A stretch of DNA of 64,000 nt. Origin: Phytophthora sp. 'mugwort' (lineage: Eukaryota > Oomycota > Peronosporomycetes > Peronosporales > Peronosporaceae). Positions 10,903 to 22,829 of this stretch are shown here, piece after piece. Within the stretch, counting starts at the first letter, position 1. Each line of letters begins with the position of its first letter. The stretch lies in contig JAUCEF010000014.1 in assembly GCA_033558025.1 (NCBI GenBank), forward strand, positions 930,001-994,000, read 5' to 3'. The notes beneath the pieces are model-generated. The model worked only from the letters and a program-made list of their open reading frames with translations. It was not told the origin of the DNA and did not search any database. A program made the translations under genes and the position numbers.

Positions 10903-12189
10903 ATGGATGCATTTGAAAACGACTTCAATTTATCTGACTTCCTACAGGAAATGGATGAGCTGGATCATCATCAAGACGCTCAGCTAGACTTTGTCAACGC
11001 CAAGCGACAGCGAGGTATAGATATTGACACCGAACCAGAGCCCAAAAAGAGAAAAACCTCGACACCGACACCAGAAATATCAAAGCCGACGCCGCGAAAG
11101 AGGCGGGGCACCTCGTGGCTGCGTCGCAAGCAAGAACTCAACGCTCTGCGCTGCGAATCGGAAGCGCTGGAAACACAAATGACTTTCTTGCAAATGGAGG
11201 TCGACCGCCGGAATGCATGTCAACAGACTTTGCCCACAGTAAATGAGGACCAAGGACTGTGGAAATCGGTGGCAGCAATCGCACGACAAGAATGCGAAAA
11301 CGCCCAGAACGAGAACGCGCGACTCAAGAATGAGGTTCAGCTGTACGTGAGCGCGTCAAAGATGTTGCAGACTCAGTTAATCGCGGCTGAGTCTCGACGA
11401 AGGCAGTTGCTCAGCAGTGCGTTGGTTTTCGCAAACGCCTTTCGCGTCGGGATGGTCGGAAGCCGTCGACTGTGCTTCGACAACGACGGGATGTTGGATA
11501 TGCTGGAGAAGAGGATCAACGCGCGATGTCACGAACTGGATGTGATCATCAATGAAGCTCGTCGACCAGCAGAGGATAGCACCACTGAGCAGGTGCTGGT
11601 GTGTCGTGACGATGGCCAGGATGCAGCCGCTACAGTGGAGTTTAAACATGTCCGCTTACTGCCTTTCGGCGAAGACGCCACGGCGAAATCCATTTGGGAA
11701 ATCATCGAATTGGGGGGAGTGGTGACCAAGACAAATACTCGCGTGGCCAGAAGCACTTCCGATGTGATTGGCCTCGCAGCTCATCACCGCCTACCGCTCG
11801 GTCAGAATGCGGTTGTGAATGTTGACATGCACACTGTGATCAAGCGTTTTCAAGTCGCAACCGGCATGATCGCTTTGTTGGAATCGCATTCCGAGTGGGC
11901 GATTAAATGCCCCACATCGGAAGCCTTGCGGTCGACAACGGATGAAGGAGGTTGGGTTGTCGTGCACGAATACCCGTTCAAGGCCTGCAGTGCGACTCCG
12001 CCAGCATCTCAACTCAGGACGTCCGTAAAACTTCGACCGAACGAGCCAAAAATGGCTGGTGGCAAACTAAATTCCTTGACAAGCACAATGGTTGACGTCG
12101 TCATTCCGTCGTTTCGCGATCTCCTAAGCTCGCATCATCAATCGGTAGAGAACTTTTTGCTAGATTCGGAACGCACGGTTAGTGGATAG
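10903..12189 (+). CDS. bZIP-like / START-like protein (oomycete M96-type family)
   Basis: A single intact exon of 428 codons from the ATG at 10903, the first that gives an acidic N-terminus (MDAFENDFNLSDFLQEMDEL); an upstream in-frame extension to 10846 lacks such a start context. Residues about 50-85 hold a nuclear-signal-like PKKRK and a basic segment (KPTPRKRRGTSWLRRKQELN). A leucine-heptad coiled coil follows, with a second coil around residues 130-180. The C-terminal ~220 residues have the pattern of the START-like domain in the large oomycete family that includes the mating-associated M96 proteins (for example GGWVVVHEYPF). A transcription-factor or lipid-responsive role is inferred from the family layout, not shown. 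No lesion is seen. Neighbours are transposon remnants, so no operon or pathway context is available. Confidence 0.85.
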   Translation: MDAFENDFNLSDFLQEMDELDHHQDAQLDFVNAKRQRGIDIDTEPEPKKRKTSTPTPEISKPTPRKRRGTSWLRRKQELNALRCESEALETQMTFLQMEVDRRNACQQTLPTVNEDQGLWKSVAAIARQECENAQNENARLKNEVQLYVSASKMLQTQLIAAESRRRQLLSSALVFANAFRVGMVGSRRLCFDNDGMLDMLEKRINARCHELDVIINEARRPAEDSTTEQVLVCRDDGQDAAATVEFKHVRLLPFGEDATAKSIWEIIELGGVVTKTNTRVARSTSDVIGLAAHHRLPLGQNAVVNVDMHTVIKRFQVATGMIALLESHSEWAIKCPTSEALRSTTDEGGWVVVHEYPFKACSATPPASQLRTSVKLRPNEPKMAGGKLNSLTSTMVDVVIPSFRDLLSSHHQSVENFLLDSERTVSG

Positions 12190-14899
12190 TCATGCAGTAA
12201 AGTATGCGTCAATATAAATACATCTTCGCTAGTGTCCATTGTCTGCGTGACTTGGCCTCCATAACCCCCCATCATAACCTCGTTGACAAACACGTCGGAG
12301 ATGACGGCAACTGCCAACTCAAACACACAAGAGAAGATTGTCATGCTTACGCTCGCTGAGATTTTTATAGGCAACGTGGCAAATGACCACCATCCCTTTT
12401 GCTGTATAAAGTGTACTGTAGTTTAGCGGATACCGGTTATTGCCGACGCTCCATCCCATGGAATTCAGGGTCGAACAACACTCACAGGCTTTCCATTTTA
12501 ACAATGTCCAGCTTTAGCTATATTTAGCTATATTTAGCTAGTCTGCTGGATTGCCGCTCAAGTATCCGACTTGCAAAGTATTTTGAGTGAGTCTCACGCA
12601 GCCGAAGCCCTGAATAGGATCCCGAGCAGTTTGAACAGACGGGACGCTGACGTCGAAGTGATCCTTGTAAGCGCTCATACATGTAAAATGTACAACTGTT
12701 TGGACCTTACTTTAGACCTTTGCCACAAAACATTCTCGAGTAAGGTAGTTCCAAAACAAAGGTCGCACCTCCAGCATCCCTTAAAACAGTTCTCAAACAT
12801 CAACACCGTCATCCTGCCGGTCTGCACCCTCTTGAAGATCGATTAAATTTTATCGAAACACTCACCCTCGGCGCTCGATTCCAAATATACTTTTTAGGCT
12901 CTTCAAACAGCTTTTATAGAAACTACAGTGCTTAGCACGGGAAGGGATCAAATTCCCAGACCATCAGCAGGCGGAAACTAATCGTAGAGACTGGAAACGA
13001 GGGTGGATCGCATTGGTTGATGCCCTCAGGGGTGGTGAACCTTCTGGCTATGGGTCAAAAGTAGAATTGAATGTAAGTAGCGGTTATCCTTTTCGTGACA
13101 AAGGGCGCAAAATCGCCCTTTAACGCTGTTTCCAATTCACGGACTTCTATTCTCTTAAAGAGCGCATTTTGAGACCTTTAAGACCCACATGTTTTGATTA
13201 TTTTTCGCCTGGTAGACCTATAAAGCTTAAGTACGAAAGATTGAATCAACGAGGATTCATCACTCACCGTTTTTAAGTCTCGCCACGCCGCAAGCCTCAT
13301 GGAGGTATGTATATACCACTTTATGTATTGCAGGCGCATAGCCGCCTCTCCTGCCACTTATTCGATCCATACCAATATTAAGATGTATGCAGTCATTTCA
13401 TCGCTCTGTTGCAATACAAAACTGACACAATGCACTACCATAATCTTAATGCAAGGCGTACCCGGACCAGCAGTTTATGCTAATCGCCGTAATAGCATAT
13501 GCTTAACAAATTGAAACTTTAGCCCGTTAATACAATTTTTCGCTTCGACCAGACTAGATATGTCGAACCACACCTCAAGACGCTTATGAAGCCGCTCAAT
13601 AGTTCAGAGCGTTGGTAATCGACGAAAAATGCACTAAAGTGCATAACGCTGACCAAACAGGTACGAATATGTGTTTCTCTGTTATAGGACAATCAGAAGT
13701 AAGATGCAGTACTTTATGTATCTTCTCTACCACTACCAATTTCATTGGCGGACCCAATGTCGCTCAAATGCGAACTAGGAACAACTTGACCCATGAGGCG
13801 AAGTAGCAAACTTATCTCCAACGTCGCGTTCAGCAGCATATTATTTTGCTTGCAGTTTGAGCATTTTTCGTGAACCTGGTGCGCCATAAGAAATTTACCC
13901 AAGGACAAGCTCGGCTTCAGTATCATTAGACAGGACCGTTTATCTCACCTCGATTCCTCAAGTTGCGATGGCATCCCCATCCGCTGTCGCAAGCGCCTCG
14001 AATAATGGCTTTTGGCTTGATCGACTTGTTCATTTTTTTCTTGGTCCTGATATCATTAGCTGATAGCTTGCCGTAAAAACGCCTATCATTTCGTTAAAAT
14101 TATAGCCATCTTCAGAGCAGTTTATCACCTCCTGCTTGCGTGTGTAGTCTTCTGCGATACGCTGGAGTGTTTTACGCTTCTTGCATTGACCTTTAATTCT
14201 AGGATGTACCGTTGCCTCTTACGGAGTAATCTTTTAGCGACGCTGGCACCTAATATTAGCGACAGCGAAATGTTAGGCAGTAATGTCATCATCGGTTTCA
14301 AAACTACATGTACCGCATTCTATTGGCTCATTGATGCTTGACCTTTAGGAGCAAACGACGCCTAGCTCTAAGAATGAACGGTAATAAGTGCTTTCGATCG
14401 CATAACATTCAGGACTGGGGAGACAAACAACTGATGCAGACTGCGCTTTAATTTGAGCTCGACGGATTGCGCGTGACATGGGAGTAGTGGCGCGGAAAAT
14501 GGCTAGGTCAAAACGTGGTGGACTTGTGCTGCGGTTGAGGCTGATTATCGTGAAGCGCACTTACGGCAGTGTTGTTCGAGACTTCCCACCTGCTTTTTCA
14601 ATCGCCCCACGATAAATCGAATCCTCGACATAAGGGTGACCGCAGCCATTTGCCAGAAAACCCGAGTGTGCGACCGTCAGCGCATACACGAACACCGGTA
14701 TCAAGCAGGGATCCCGATTATGGCATTGCATTTTCAATATTATTATGGAACCATCGAATAATTTATTTCCAGCGTCGTCTGCGATGATAAAATTGCTAAT
14801 AAATTTGAATACATAATCAACTTCCTCAATTGATACACAAATCGCTCTTTTTATTATATAAGTACAAACTGGTCTCCACCCCGCGGCCCGGAAAGACAT
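12190..14899. other. Non-coding or unrecognised sequence
   Basis: AT-rich DNA with only short frames. None carries a recognisable motif, and frames on the two strands overlap without preference. It ends where the hAT transposase fragment begins. Confidence 0.5.
12513..12540. repeat. 10-bp tandem repeat, nearly three units
   Basis: The unit TTTAGCTATA is repeated twice and followed by a partial third copy. It lies in non-coding sequence downstream of the START-like gene. Confidence 0.9.
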
Positions 14900-15640
14900 A
14901 TGGTGGAGTTCGGCTTCGCGATGGTGCACCGTTACATGCAGCTCTTAGAGCAACTGAACCCCAAGGACGACGATATTGTGAACGCCCTACCACCGCCAGC
15001 AGCCCACAAACGTCTGCTTGAACTCCTAAAGGACCCAAGAAGATCGATTCTGTGTCGAAGGATCTCGAGGAGTGGGCATCACTTTGCTGGAAGCTCTAGT
15101 GGTTTGATGGACTGGTTGCAAACAAGTCACATGTTGTGGCAAACAGCTGCTGGTACACCTTCTTCTAGGCAAACATTACTATGCGTTAATTAAACTGTTA
15201 TAAACACTAACGCTTCGATTTGGGGGATATGTGCAGGACCTCACGCTGATATTGACCACAGCCCCGACTTCAAGTTGGGGTGTGTGTTCGTGTGCTTGAC
15301 GAGAAAACAAGTCGTCCGACTCGGGCTGAGAAGGCGTCCGTATTGCCGTTAGAATGCATTGCTCCTAATGGTTGAAGAGGGAGCAAGTGACAGCGACAAG
15401 GAAAGTTCATTCGTCGCGCGTCTGCAAAAGCGCCGCGGCTTAGCCGCACTGAGACAGCACTATGCCTTGCCCAGCGCCATTCCACCCGTTTCCAGTATCG
15501 CAGAACGCTTCTCGAGGACGACGTACGGATAGGAGTGACATCGGCTGAATCCGATCACATTTGAGATGGTTCTCGTTTTAAGGCAAACAGCGAGTATTGG
15601 ACAGCTTGCTCGGTGGATTAGGCTAAAACGATAACTGCAC
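14900..15640 (+). pseudogene. hAT-family transposase fragment
   Basis: The plus strand reads MVEFGFAMVHRYMQLLEQL from 14900, a helical segment with DDDIVNALPPPAAHKRLLEL, and then in a shifted frame WASLCWKL, a stop and WFDGLVANKSHV. From 15368, 59 open codons include SSFVARLQKRRGLAALRQH and AIPPVSSIAERFSRTTYG, the C-terminal hAT dimerisation region with its Ser-x-x-x-Glu-Arg motif. This is followed by a degenerate RNRL-type end and FEMVLVLRQTA. hAT transposases cut and paste DNA elements with 8-bp target duplications. The fragment lacks the N-terminal zinc finger and most of the catalytic core, and has several stops and frameshifts. Confidence 0.75.
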
Positions 15641-18065
15641 ATGAGCTTCTGTATTGATTTCGTGTTCTTCCTTATGACATTATTTACTGTCTGCCCTACA
15701 ACGATACCATTATTATGTCGATATGGAGCCGATGCCATCCTTTATGCTGTGTGAGCCCTCAGATGATGAATAAAAATGACATGCTCGGAATCCTTGGTAC
15801 CAAGCCATTAGTACCAACAAGACTCAGATCGCGACATCCAGCGCGACTACGATCTGCACAATAAAAATATGAGGAAGTCAGTGGGAGTGCGTTCGGAGCC
15901 TGGACTTTCGCTGACGTTGCCAAACGCGGGAAGTGTAATTGCTACATTTTCTTGATGCTATTCGATCGAGGGATGTGCGCCAAACGGCAGGGAGAGTGTA
16001 CAGCAGCGCATGGGAGGTGCTACCGTAGGGCATTGTGACTTGATCAAGGCAATGGGGTCAGTCGATGAAAATGAAAGTTCGTTAATGTCGGAGTTGGAAT
16101 AGGCAAATTGGTTGTTCAGATAGCGCTCACAACCAACACCAACACGTGCATTGGGGTTGATGTACATCCGGAGGCTATGCTGACTCGGCAAAGAGCGTAT
16201 AATGAGTTTGTTCAACACATTTTCCCACCTCCGAAAAGGTTGTATGGTAGCGGGCGACGTGCGAGATGCTGCTCTTTTATCAAAGCACCAACGCGTGAGG
16301 CTACGGTGCTCTTTGCAACCATCATTTTGCTCGAAGAGAAAGCAAAGCTGGCTATTCAACGCGAGATCGATGCGATGGTTAACATCGAGTTTGCTGCTGC
16401 AAGTAATCTCTTTTGCCCAATACACCGATCGTCCTGTACTCAACCTTTCTCTTCTCGGAGGGAATTTAAACTCAAGTTGATGGTTTCGGGTATCTGGAAT
16501 CATCAATCCATACGATATATATTTACAAAAACAAAATCACGTAGCTTCACGACTCTGTCACCAGTGAAGAGACTCGCCTAGATTCAACGATGCTGGATTC
16601 CGTCTTTCCACCCAACTTCATAAGCTAACCGTCGTCATACTACAATACAACAAGCAACAGACAGATATCGTTGTCAGAAGCTCCATCGCATTGTCTCGCC
16701 CAGACCACCCCAGTAGTACATCAGGTCTGCCAGCTAACGCTAACAACAGAATGAGGGCCTTTTCGCCATCAACCGACGTAGCCGTAGGCCGAACAAGCTG
16801 GAGGTTCCATCTGTAGGCACTATCTCCCACCGTCTGTTGCGGCCTGGCGTCCCGTCGAAGTACCTTAACTAGTACAATATCCAAACCACTATTCTGTTTA
16901 CAGCGGCCCATCTTTCAGCAGCATATCACCGGCAGCCGTCAGCACTAAAGGCAGCACCAGCACATCGCGCCCAGCATCACGCCGAAATCAGCATCTTGTT
17001 CACCGCGTCGTCCAGCCCGAGGCTGCCATAAATAGCAGCGCATCTGTCAGCTCCTGACCACCATCGTTACCGCGGCCTCTGTTATAGTGTCACTTCAATC
17101 TGTCGAGATGCATGCGGCTTGGCGCGGCATTCCACACGAACTTGGAAGCTGGAACTCCCACCAACAAGGCACGTGTATTACTCTACTGGATGTACAATGG
17201 AGTCGCTTCTCCGTTTGCTCTTTCTTTAGTGGCAGTTACAGTAACAGCGGCAGTTTGTGCGCAGCTGGGGAGAGTGCTACTTAATGGCGAGATAGGAGTT
17301 TAGCAGTGGATCGCCTTGTACAGGTAGCGCATGCAGTTCATCAACATGACCACGTCTCAAAGAAGACTCGAGTCCAGGTGTTACCAGTTCCAGCCCGTTT
17401 TCACCAAGATGGCTATCTTTGTTATCAACCAATCAGAGCGCGGTTCGGGATGAAATGTGCCCGCGGTCCACATACGTCAGCGAACCACGCAAGAGCGGTG
17501 TACTTCAACACAATCCCCCTACCAGATGTGATTCGTATAAAAGGGTCATGAAAGCACACAAAAAGCGATAGAAAATACATATCCTAATACTCAACGCTAA
17601 CGGCGCTCCGTCCGTCCGTCTGTCACGCCATAATACGTTAGACGCAATCTCATTGGCTGCCTAACGCAGCGAAGGCGGCCCCCGTTGGCTAAAACGACAT
17701 TCCACCGAAGGCGGCCATTGGCGGAGGTATAAATAAAACGATTGGTTGAAAAAATGAAATATATTTTTAGCACGCGCCTTCTGAAAATAGCGGCCTTCAC
17801 ATGCAGGGTGTGCGATGTGCCGCTCCCGCTCGGTCTTGACGGGCTGGGACCGCAGCTGCGCATTGGCAGGTCCACCTACTGGGACCAAAACTAAACCCAC
17901 CGCCGCGGAGCCAGCGGCGCTCGGCTAATGGTAGACAATAAAAGGGATATGCATGTATTAGGAATAGCGGAGCAGCTACGACAGGCAGCTAGTCTTAACG
18001 ACAGGCAGTGTCTACACAGACACTGCGCAAGTGCTGTGGATCATTATGTAAGTGTTGGTCTTTGC
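15641..18065. other. No recognised gene; long overlapping ORFs and CCAAT/TATA-like cluster
   Basis: At 15958-16581 both strands are open for more than 150 codons (minus 182, plus 157). Neither shows a domain I recognise, so I cannot call a gene. At 17641-17760 there are five ATTGG or GTTGG words, a repeated GAAGGCGGCC and a TATAAATA box at about 17728, a promoter-like arrangement with no gene I can assign. It lies just upstream of the Copia LTR. Confidence 0.4.
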
Positions 18066-18197
18066 GCAGCGCACCCAAAACATTAGCAAGCGGGCAACAG
18101 GGGGTAGGAAGCTACAAAGACGAGAAAGATTGCTATAAGACACGCTAATCTTACTCACTTCGACATTTGCCCTCAACATCACAAGGGTTAATCAACA
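18066..18197 (+). repeat. Copia 5' LTR, 3' portion
   Basis: This stretch aligns by eye with 47810-47930: shared GGGGGTAGGAA, then TAATCTTACTCA, TCGACATTT and CAACA-CACAAG words in the same order and spacing. It ends at ATCAACA, a typical Copia LTR end, directly before gag. The 5' part of the LTR cannot be delimited. Confidence 0.6.
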
Positions 18198-18234
18198 GGT
18201 TACGACCGCAGGTCGGTACGCTGCGCAAGACCAA

Positions 18235-19740
18235 GGAGACATCGCTCGAGCTAGACGGCCAAGACGACGATTAAGCGCGCCGAAGTCCTCCTGGGGAGTG
18301 GTAATTGTTTTCAATTAAAATGAGGATGACGCTGGCCAGGAAGGGAATTCTGGCGCACAAGGAGGTGGCCAAGGCTGAAAGCGAGATAAAGGAGGCATAG
18401 CTGGTGAATGATGCGAAGCCACTCGGCATCATTGCTCAAGGTTTGGAACTGCAACACCAAAAGAATACGGTCTGCAACCCGCGCCATGCAGGCGTGAATA
18501 ACGCTGCTGGAATCCTTTAACCGTACCACGCTCCACAACTGCATGACGATGACACGCCGCCTCCCCGAGTTTAAGATGGAGAACGGCGCAATCGCGGCAA
18601 AATATCTGATCGCTTTTGACTAGCTCGTCGTTGGTCTGCATACGCTGGGAGAGCAGGCTGACGAGACACGACAGCTCGTGGAGATGCTAAGCAGCTCCTG
18701 GTCGAGTACGGGTTGATCTTGTCCATCGTCGAGAATGAGAAGGAGATCATGTTGATCGAGGTTAAGAAGAAGCTTGTGAAGGAGTATGAACGGTTGAAGG
18801 AGAAGAATATTCCTACGGAGCGAGCGTTCAAGGAGAATGCTGGACCGCTCAGTGGAGCAAAGGTAACGGTCGCAAATTGAACAGTCCGCGGGAAAACGCT
18901 AGTGGATTGAGGGTCAAGTGCTTCAAGTGTAGCCAGAATGGAAACACTAAGTGGGACCGCCTGGAGCAGAACGGTGTCAGTACGGACGACGTCGTGTTTG
19001 CAGTTTGCGAGGAACGATCTTCTAGGTGGCTTATCGACAGCGGTGCGACGGCGCACCTGACTCCTTATCACAGCGATCTCTTTGAATACGAAGCGCTGGG
19101 CTCACGCATCGACGTGACGACTGAGGATGGCAAGAAGTTGCGTGTGACTGGACGTGGAACGGTGCGGACGACTGTATCCGGATCACGATGAAGGAGGTGC
19201 AGCATATCCCCGGACGGACAGACGGCTACTGTCTGCGGGGAAGCTTGTCTAGCGCGACCTAAGCGTGGATATCCAGCGTTCTTCCTTCGCCATCTGGGCA
19301 AGACCAGCGCGATCGCAATGGGGAAGAAGGTCTGCGCACTGTACCTGCTGGACTGGAGGCGTGGCTTGTGCAGTACGCTCGGGTTTACCATGAGTGAGAG
19401 CTATGGCACGCTCGCATGGGACACCCGAGCAAGAACGGTCTGACGATGGCACAGCGTGCTACAAAGGGTATGCCAGCGGTCAAGCGGGACACGTGTCGTG
19501 GTTGTCTGAATGGCAAGCAGACGGTCATACCGTTCCCGTCACGTCGCTGATGAAGCCTGCGCGCGTGTTGAAAAATGATATACACGGGCGTAATGGACCC
19601 GATGCGAATGGTTTTACAGGGAGGTGCCAAGTACATACTGACCTTTGTGGATGACTTCTCAAAGTATGTCCTATCGTACTTCAGGAAGAACAAAAGCGAG
19701 GTGGCCAGCATGCTGAAGGAGTTCAAGACCGGTCATGGAT
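18235..19740 (+). pseudogene. Copia gag, protease and integrase N-part
   Basis: Gag pieces appear in alternating frames: DAKPLGIIAQGLELQHQ (about 18413-18463), LVVGLHTLGEQADETRQLVE (about 18630) and VKCFKCSQNGNTKWDRL, a zinc-knuckle remnant that has lost its His and last Cys. The protease motif WLIDSGATAHLTP is at about 19027-19065. A pre-integrase zinc region (MGHPSKNG, then CRGCLNGKQ) lies at 19420-19515, and the integrase core start ends in FVDDFSKYVLSYF near 19680. Stops and shifts are frequent, so the polyprotein is dead. The frame is lost shortly before Gypsy B begins at 19941. Confidence 0.85.
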
Positions 19741-19940
19741 GAGCCCATGAAAGCTTCAGAGGAATCGGTTAGGATGTGCGAATGGATGAAGTGGAACCTG
19801 AACAGAACACGAGATTACCATAGTTACCGCCACCGGAGCCGATTGCAAGTGGGCTGGAGTTGACTGCTACCATCCTCCACCGCATGCGCCAGGACGACTG
19901 CATAATGTTCCATCCAGAAACGGAACGGTCAAGACAGCCA

Positions 19941-20287
19941 TGGTGACGGGAGAACAAGCACCCTTGCTTGAGGAACGCATCTTTTAACCGAGACAGACGC
20001 CCTGCGTCTCTGTCTTCTCTGCGCACGAGGACAGTCTGGCTTTCCTATTATTCTGGGACGGATTCTCACGAATTGCGAACTTCTGGTTACATTTAAACTA
20101 AGCCTTTATGTATATGATCGTAAATTCCTACTGACTGTAAACTTCCTAATTAATGCATCCATCAAGTCACCGGTTTGGATGATCCTCAAGCCATGCTCTC
20201 TCCTAAGTGCGATCCGTACCTAATGTATGGCTGTACCAGATACACCAAGTGGCCACGGACCATTCATCAGGAGCACGCCCTATTACA
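19941..20287 (-). repeat. Gypsy B 3' LTR
   Basis: It aligns with 27253-27686 over its whole length: the shared words include GACAGACGCCCT-CGTCTCTG, the TTTAAACT-AGCCTTTA segment, CCTAATTAATGCATCC and the end CCCTATTACA. It is about 87 bp shorter because it has one copy of a minisatellite unit that is present three times in the other LTR. Confidence 0.85.
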
Positions 20288-20427
20288 TCCTACCATACCC
20301 AAACGGAAGCAACCGTTCGGGAAAGGACCGAGAGGAAACCAGCGTAACGGGTACATCGTGCCGCACCCGGAGATCGAACCTCATTTTCCAAAAGCCCATC
20401 GACGACGCCGATACCTGCCCAACGGGC

Positions 20428-21423
20428 ATGACCAATAAGGCGACATCACCGAGCCCCGCCGCGCCCAGTTCACCCACATCACACGCCGACACGTCCGTGT
20501 CCAAGCAGCAGCGTCCGCCGCCGGCTCTACGAAGACAAGAAGCCAGACGAAGGCGGGTTCCGCCGCAAAGAAGGCCGGAAAACACGAAGGCCTCGCGGAC
20601 GAAGCCTCCTGGCGGCGGAGCGGCGCTGCTCGCCACATATAGCCGTTAGCGACACGAAGTATCCGTTCCGAGCCCTGTAGGCCCGCTAAAACGCGACGGG
20701 TCGAGCAACGACGAGGACGGCGGAGAGATCAATCCCAATCTCGTCCTTCCCGACGAGGATGCCAGCGATAACATGAGATTCCCGGATAAGAAGAAGCCCC
20801 CCCGCCTGTGAAGGCTAATCGATCCGATCACCCCTCCGCCGAAGCGGCCCATCGATCAATGCTCCGAAGACCGCGAAGAAGAATTTGTCGAAGGACCTGC
20901 GAACCGACGTGCCTGCTGAGGTGACTCCGACCATGTATCTCGTACAGACACCGACCGATGATGTGGAGTCTGTCAGTACGCCTGCGGACCCATACGGGGG
21001 ACGTGATGCTGTCCCCGAGGGTTCCATCTGCTCCGCCCGATGGTGTTTCCTACACGATGGACTATGATTTGTCGGAGAACGAACACAATTCGCCGCCGTC
21101 CTCCCCCCAGCTCCCTGAGCAACAACGTGCTACGCATCCGAAAAAGAAAAAGCCCTGCTAGTCCGCGCAGCAAAGATTCTGTCGAGAGAGTCAAGATGAT
21201 GCTCAAGAGCCCCGAACCGCCGGCTGATCCAGCCCCTCCTGCGCCTCAGCTCGAGGAGACGCTGGTCATTACCAACGCCTGTGTTGCCGAGGGTCTAGAC
21301 CCCGCACGTCCGCAGCGGAGAACCCTGATCATTTGCGCGAGCGTTCGGACGCAGCTCGTACTGTCGCCGGGTGATCGCGTGACCGCAACGCGAACACGAG
21401 CTGTCGGCCCCGCGAAATCTTGA
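20428..21423 (+). pseudogene. Antisense Pro/Ser-rich ORF at the 3' end of Gypsy B
   Basis: On the strand opposite to Gypsy B, between its chromodomain and 3' LTR, open pieces in shifting frames encode a Pro/Ser/Lys-rich protein. The pieces are MTNKATSPSPAAPSSPTSHA at 20428, a charged stretch with NPNLVLPDEDASDNMRF near 20730-20790, SENEHNSPPSSPQLPEQQ near 21080, and LKSPEPPADPAPPAPQLEE at about 21210-21260. The matching minus-strand frames are Arg-rich, as expected of a shadow. A helical stretch with GRQQPLERRLERELRP continues the same strand at 22160-22205. Function unknown; frames are broken. Gypsy C and D also show antisense coding after integrase. Confidence 0.45.
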
Positions 21424-21829
21424 GTAGATGCTAGCTCATCGAATCCGGTCTCCGGAGGAGTATGCGCCGTATTTGCGGCGAAGCCGGCAGCGTGGAGTAA
21501 CCGTAGCCAGCTGCGAGGGAGTGTCCGATTGGCCTTGCGAACGATACGTCTCTCGCTCGCCTGACCAACGCGGTTGAGTTCGGGGGATGTCTCTGCCACG
21601 CCGGCTACCAGTAGCTGAAATACTGCAGTCGTACCATCGATTGAATTGGCTCGTGCTGCGGTGTCTCCTCTTCCGCGTGGCAAAACCGAAAGCCGACCGG
21701 GTTTGGGATCGACGTTGGGTTGTTCGAGACACCCCAATCGTACGTTGTCCTCAGCGAGGTCGAGGCAGGCACAGCCCGTTGAACCTAGGAATGTTCTAAG
21801 GCCTGTTAGCGCCGACAGGCTTCGCGGGA

Positions 21830-22767
21830 GCGCTTTTAATCGTCCACGATGTCGATGCAGTCCGACAGGAGGCCGCTTTCCGTCTCTCACGTAATACCCG
21901 ACTAGGAATACCCACGCCACTGCACGAGATACAGGTCGACGCCCGCCCACCTCCGGTGCTTCACCAGCTTCTCCACATGGACGTACTGCTCCCCATCACT
22001 ACCCAGTAGGGATGGAGGAGGCCGGAATGACCGTTGCCGGGTCGGCGCGGCTTGACTCGGCGCCACCTACTGGGTTGGGGAACCTCGCGAAAGCGATGGC
22101 GAGTTGTCAAAGCCTTTTGGACGTTCATCGAATGGGGATGATCGCTTTGCGTGGTCGTCAGCAGCCCCTTGAGAGGCGATTGGAGCGGGAGTTACGTCCG
22201 ACGTAGACGCGGAGAGGCACTTTTGTGGACAAAGAGCGATTGTTTGGAGCATTACCTGACGCAGTCTGAGGAACGCGCCCGTGCTTCGATCGAAGAGCAT
22301 GGTGGATCCGGGATCTATATGACCGCGTCCGACACTTGGAGCGGCACCCGCATGTGGAACCCGCGAGAGCTGCTTCAGCGGCGCAACCGCCATCGGCGCC
22401 TGTGGCTGAGGAGGCGCTGATGCCAGCGGTGCAGAGCGCTCTGCGTCGCTACACTGGGTCTCGGTCTGACCCGGCGGAAGGATCTCCGCCACGTGATACG
22501 CTTTGAGCATGCCGACGTAAAACGTTGGGTGCGTCGCAACTGACGATGGCAGATCCAACGTGTAGGCGTTGTCATGGATTCCAATGACCGTGAACGGCCG
22601 CACAAGGCGTGGCCGGAGTTTGGTGCTCCGACTGACGACACTGCGTGTATAGGAAGATGCTTGGCATTTAGTAACACTAAATCCCCAATTTTATATACTT
22701 GTGTTGTTTCGCCCATGGCAGTCACTGTTTTCATTTTGTACGTCTTGGGCGGCTGCCATGTCCTCAC
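21830..22767 (-). pseudogene. Gypsy B integrase C-terminal module and chromodomain
   Basis: From 22767 the frame gives YKIGDLVLLNAKHLP, then in a second frame RPFTVIGIHDNAYTLDLPSS and THPTFYVGMLKAYHV, the GPY/F-type module of chromoviral integrases. A ~150-residue Ala/Pro/Ser-rich linker follows. At about 22009-21900 a chromodomain reads YVHVEKLVKHRRWAGVDLYL then VQWRGYS with a stop where Pro is usual. The likely role is targeting of integration. Confidence 0.75.
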
Positions 22768-22829
22768 GTACGCGAGTGCGAATCGCCTCTCCAGTCTTGG
22801 TGAAGGAGAAAAGGTTCCGTTTCACGGAC

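Noticed and set aside
15958..16581. Overlapping frames of 182 (-) and 157 (+) codons
   Set aside because: No recognisable domain, and openness on both strands suggests chance or base composition.
18198..18230. Copia primer-binding site
   Set aside because: Sequence after the LTR end (GGTTACGACC) does not clearly match a tRNA and could not be checked in a second copy.
21246..21950. 234-codon minus frame inside Gypsy B
   Set aside because: Arg-rich shadow of the Pro/Ser-rich plus-strand reading. The chromodomain uses another frame.
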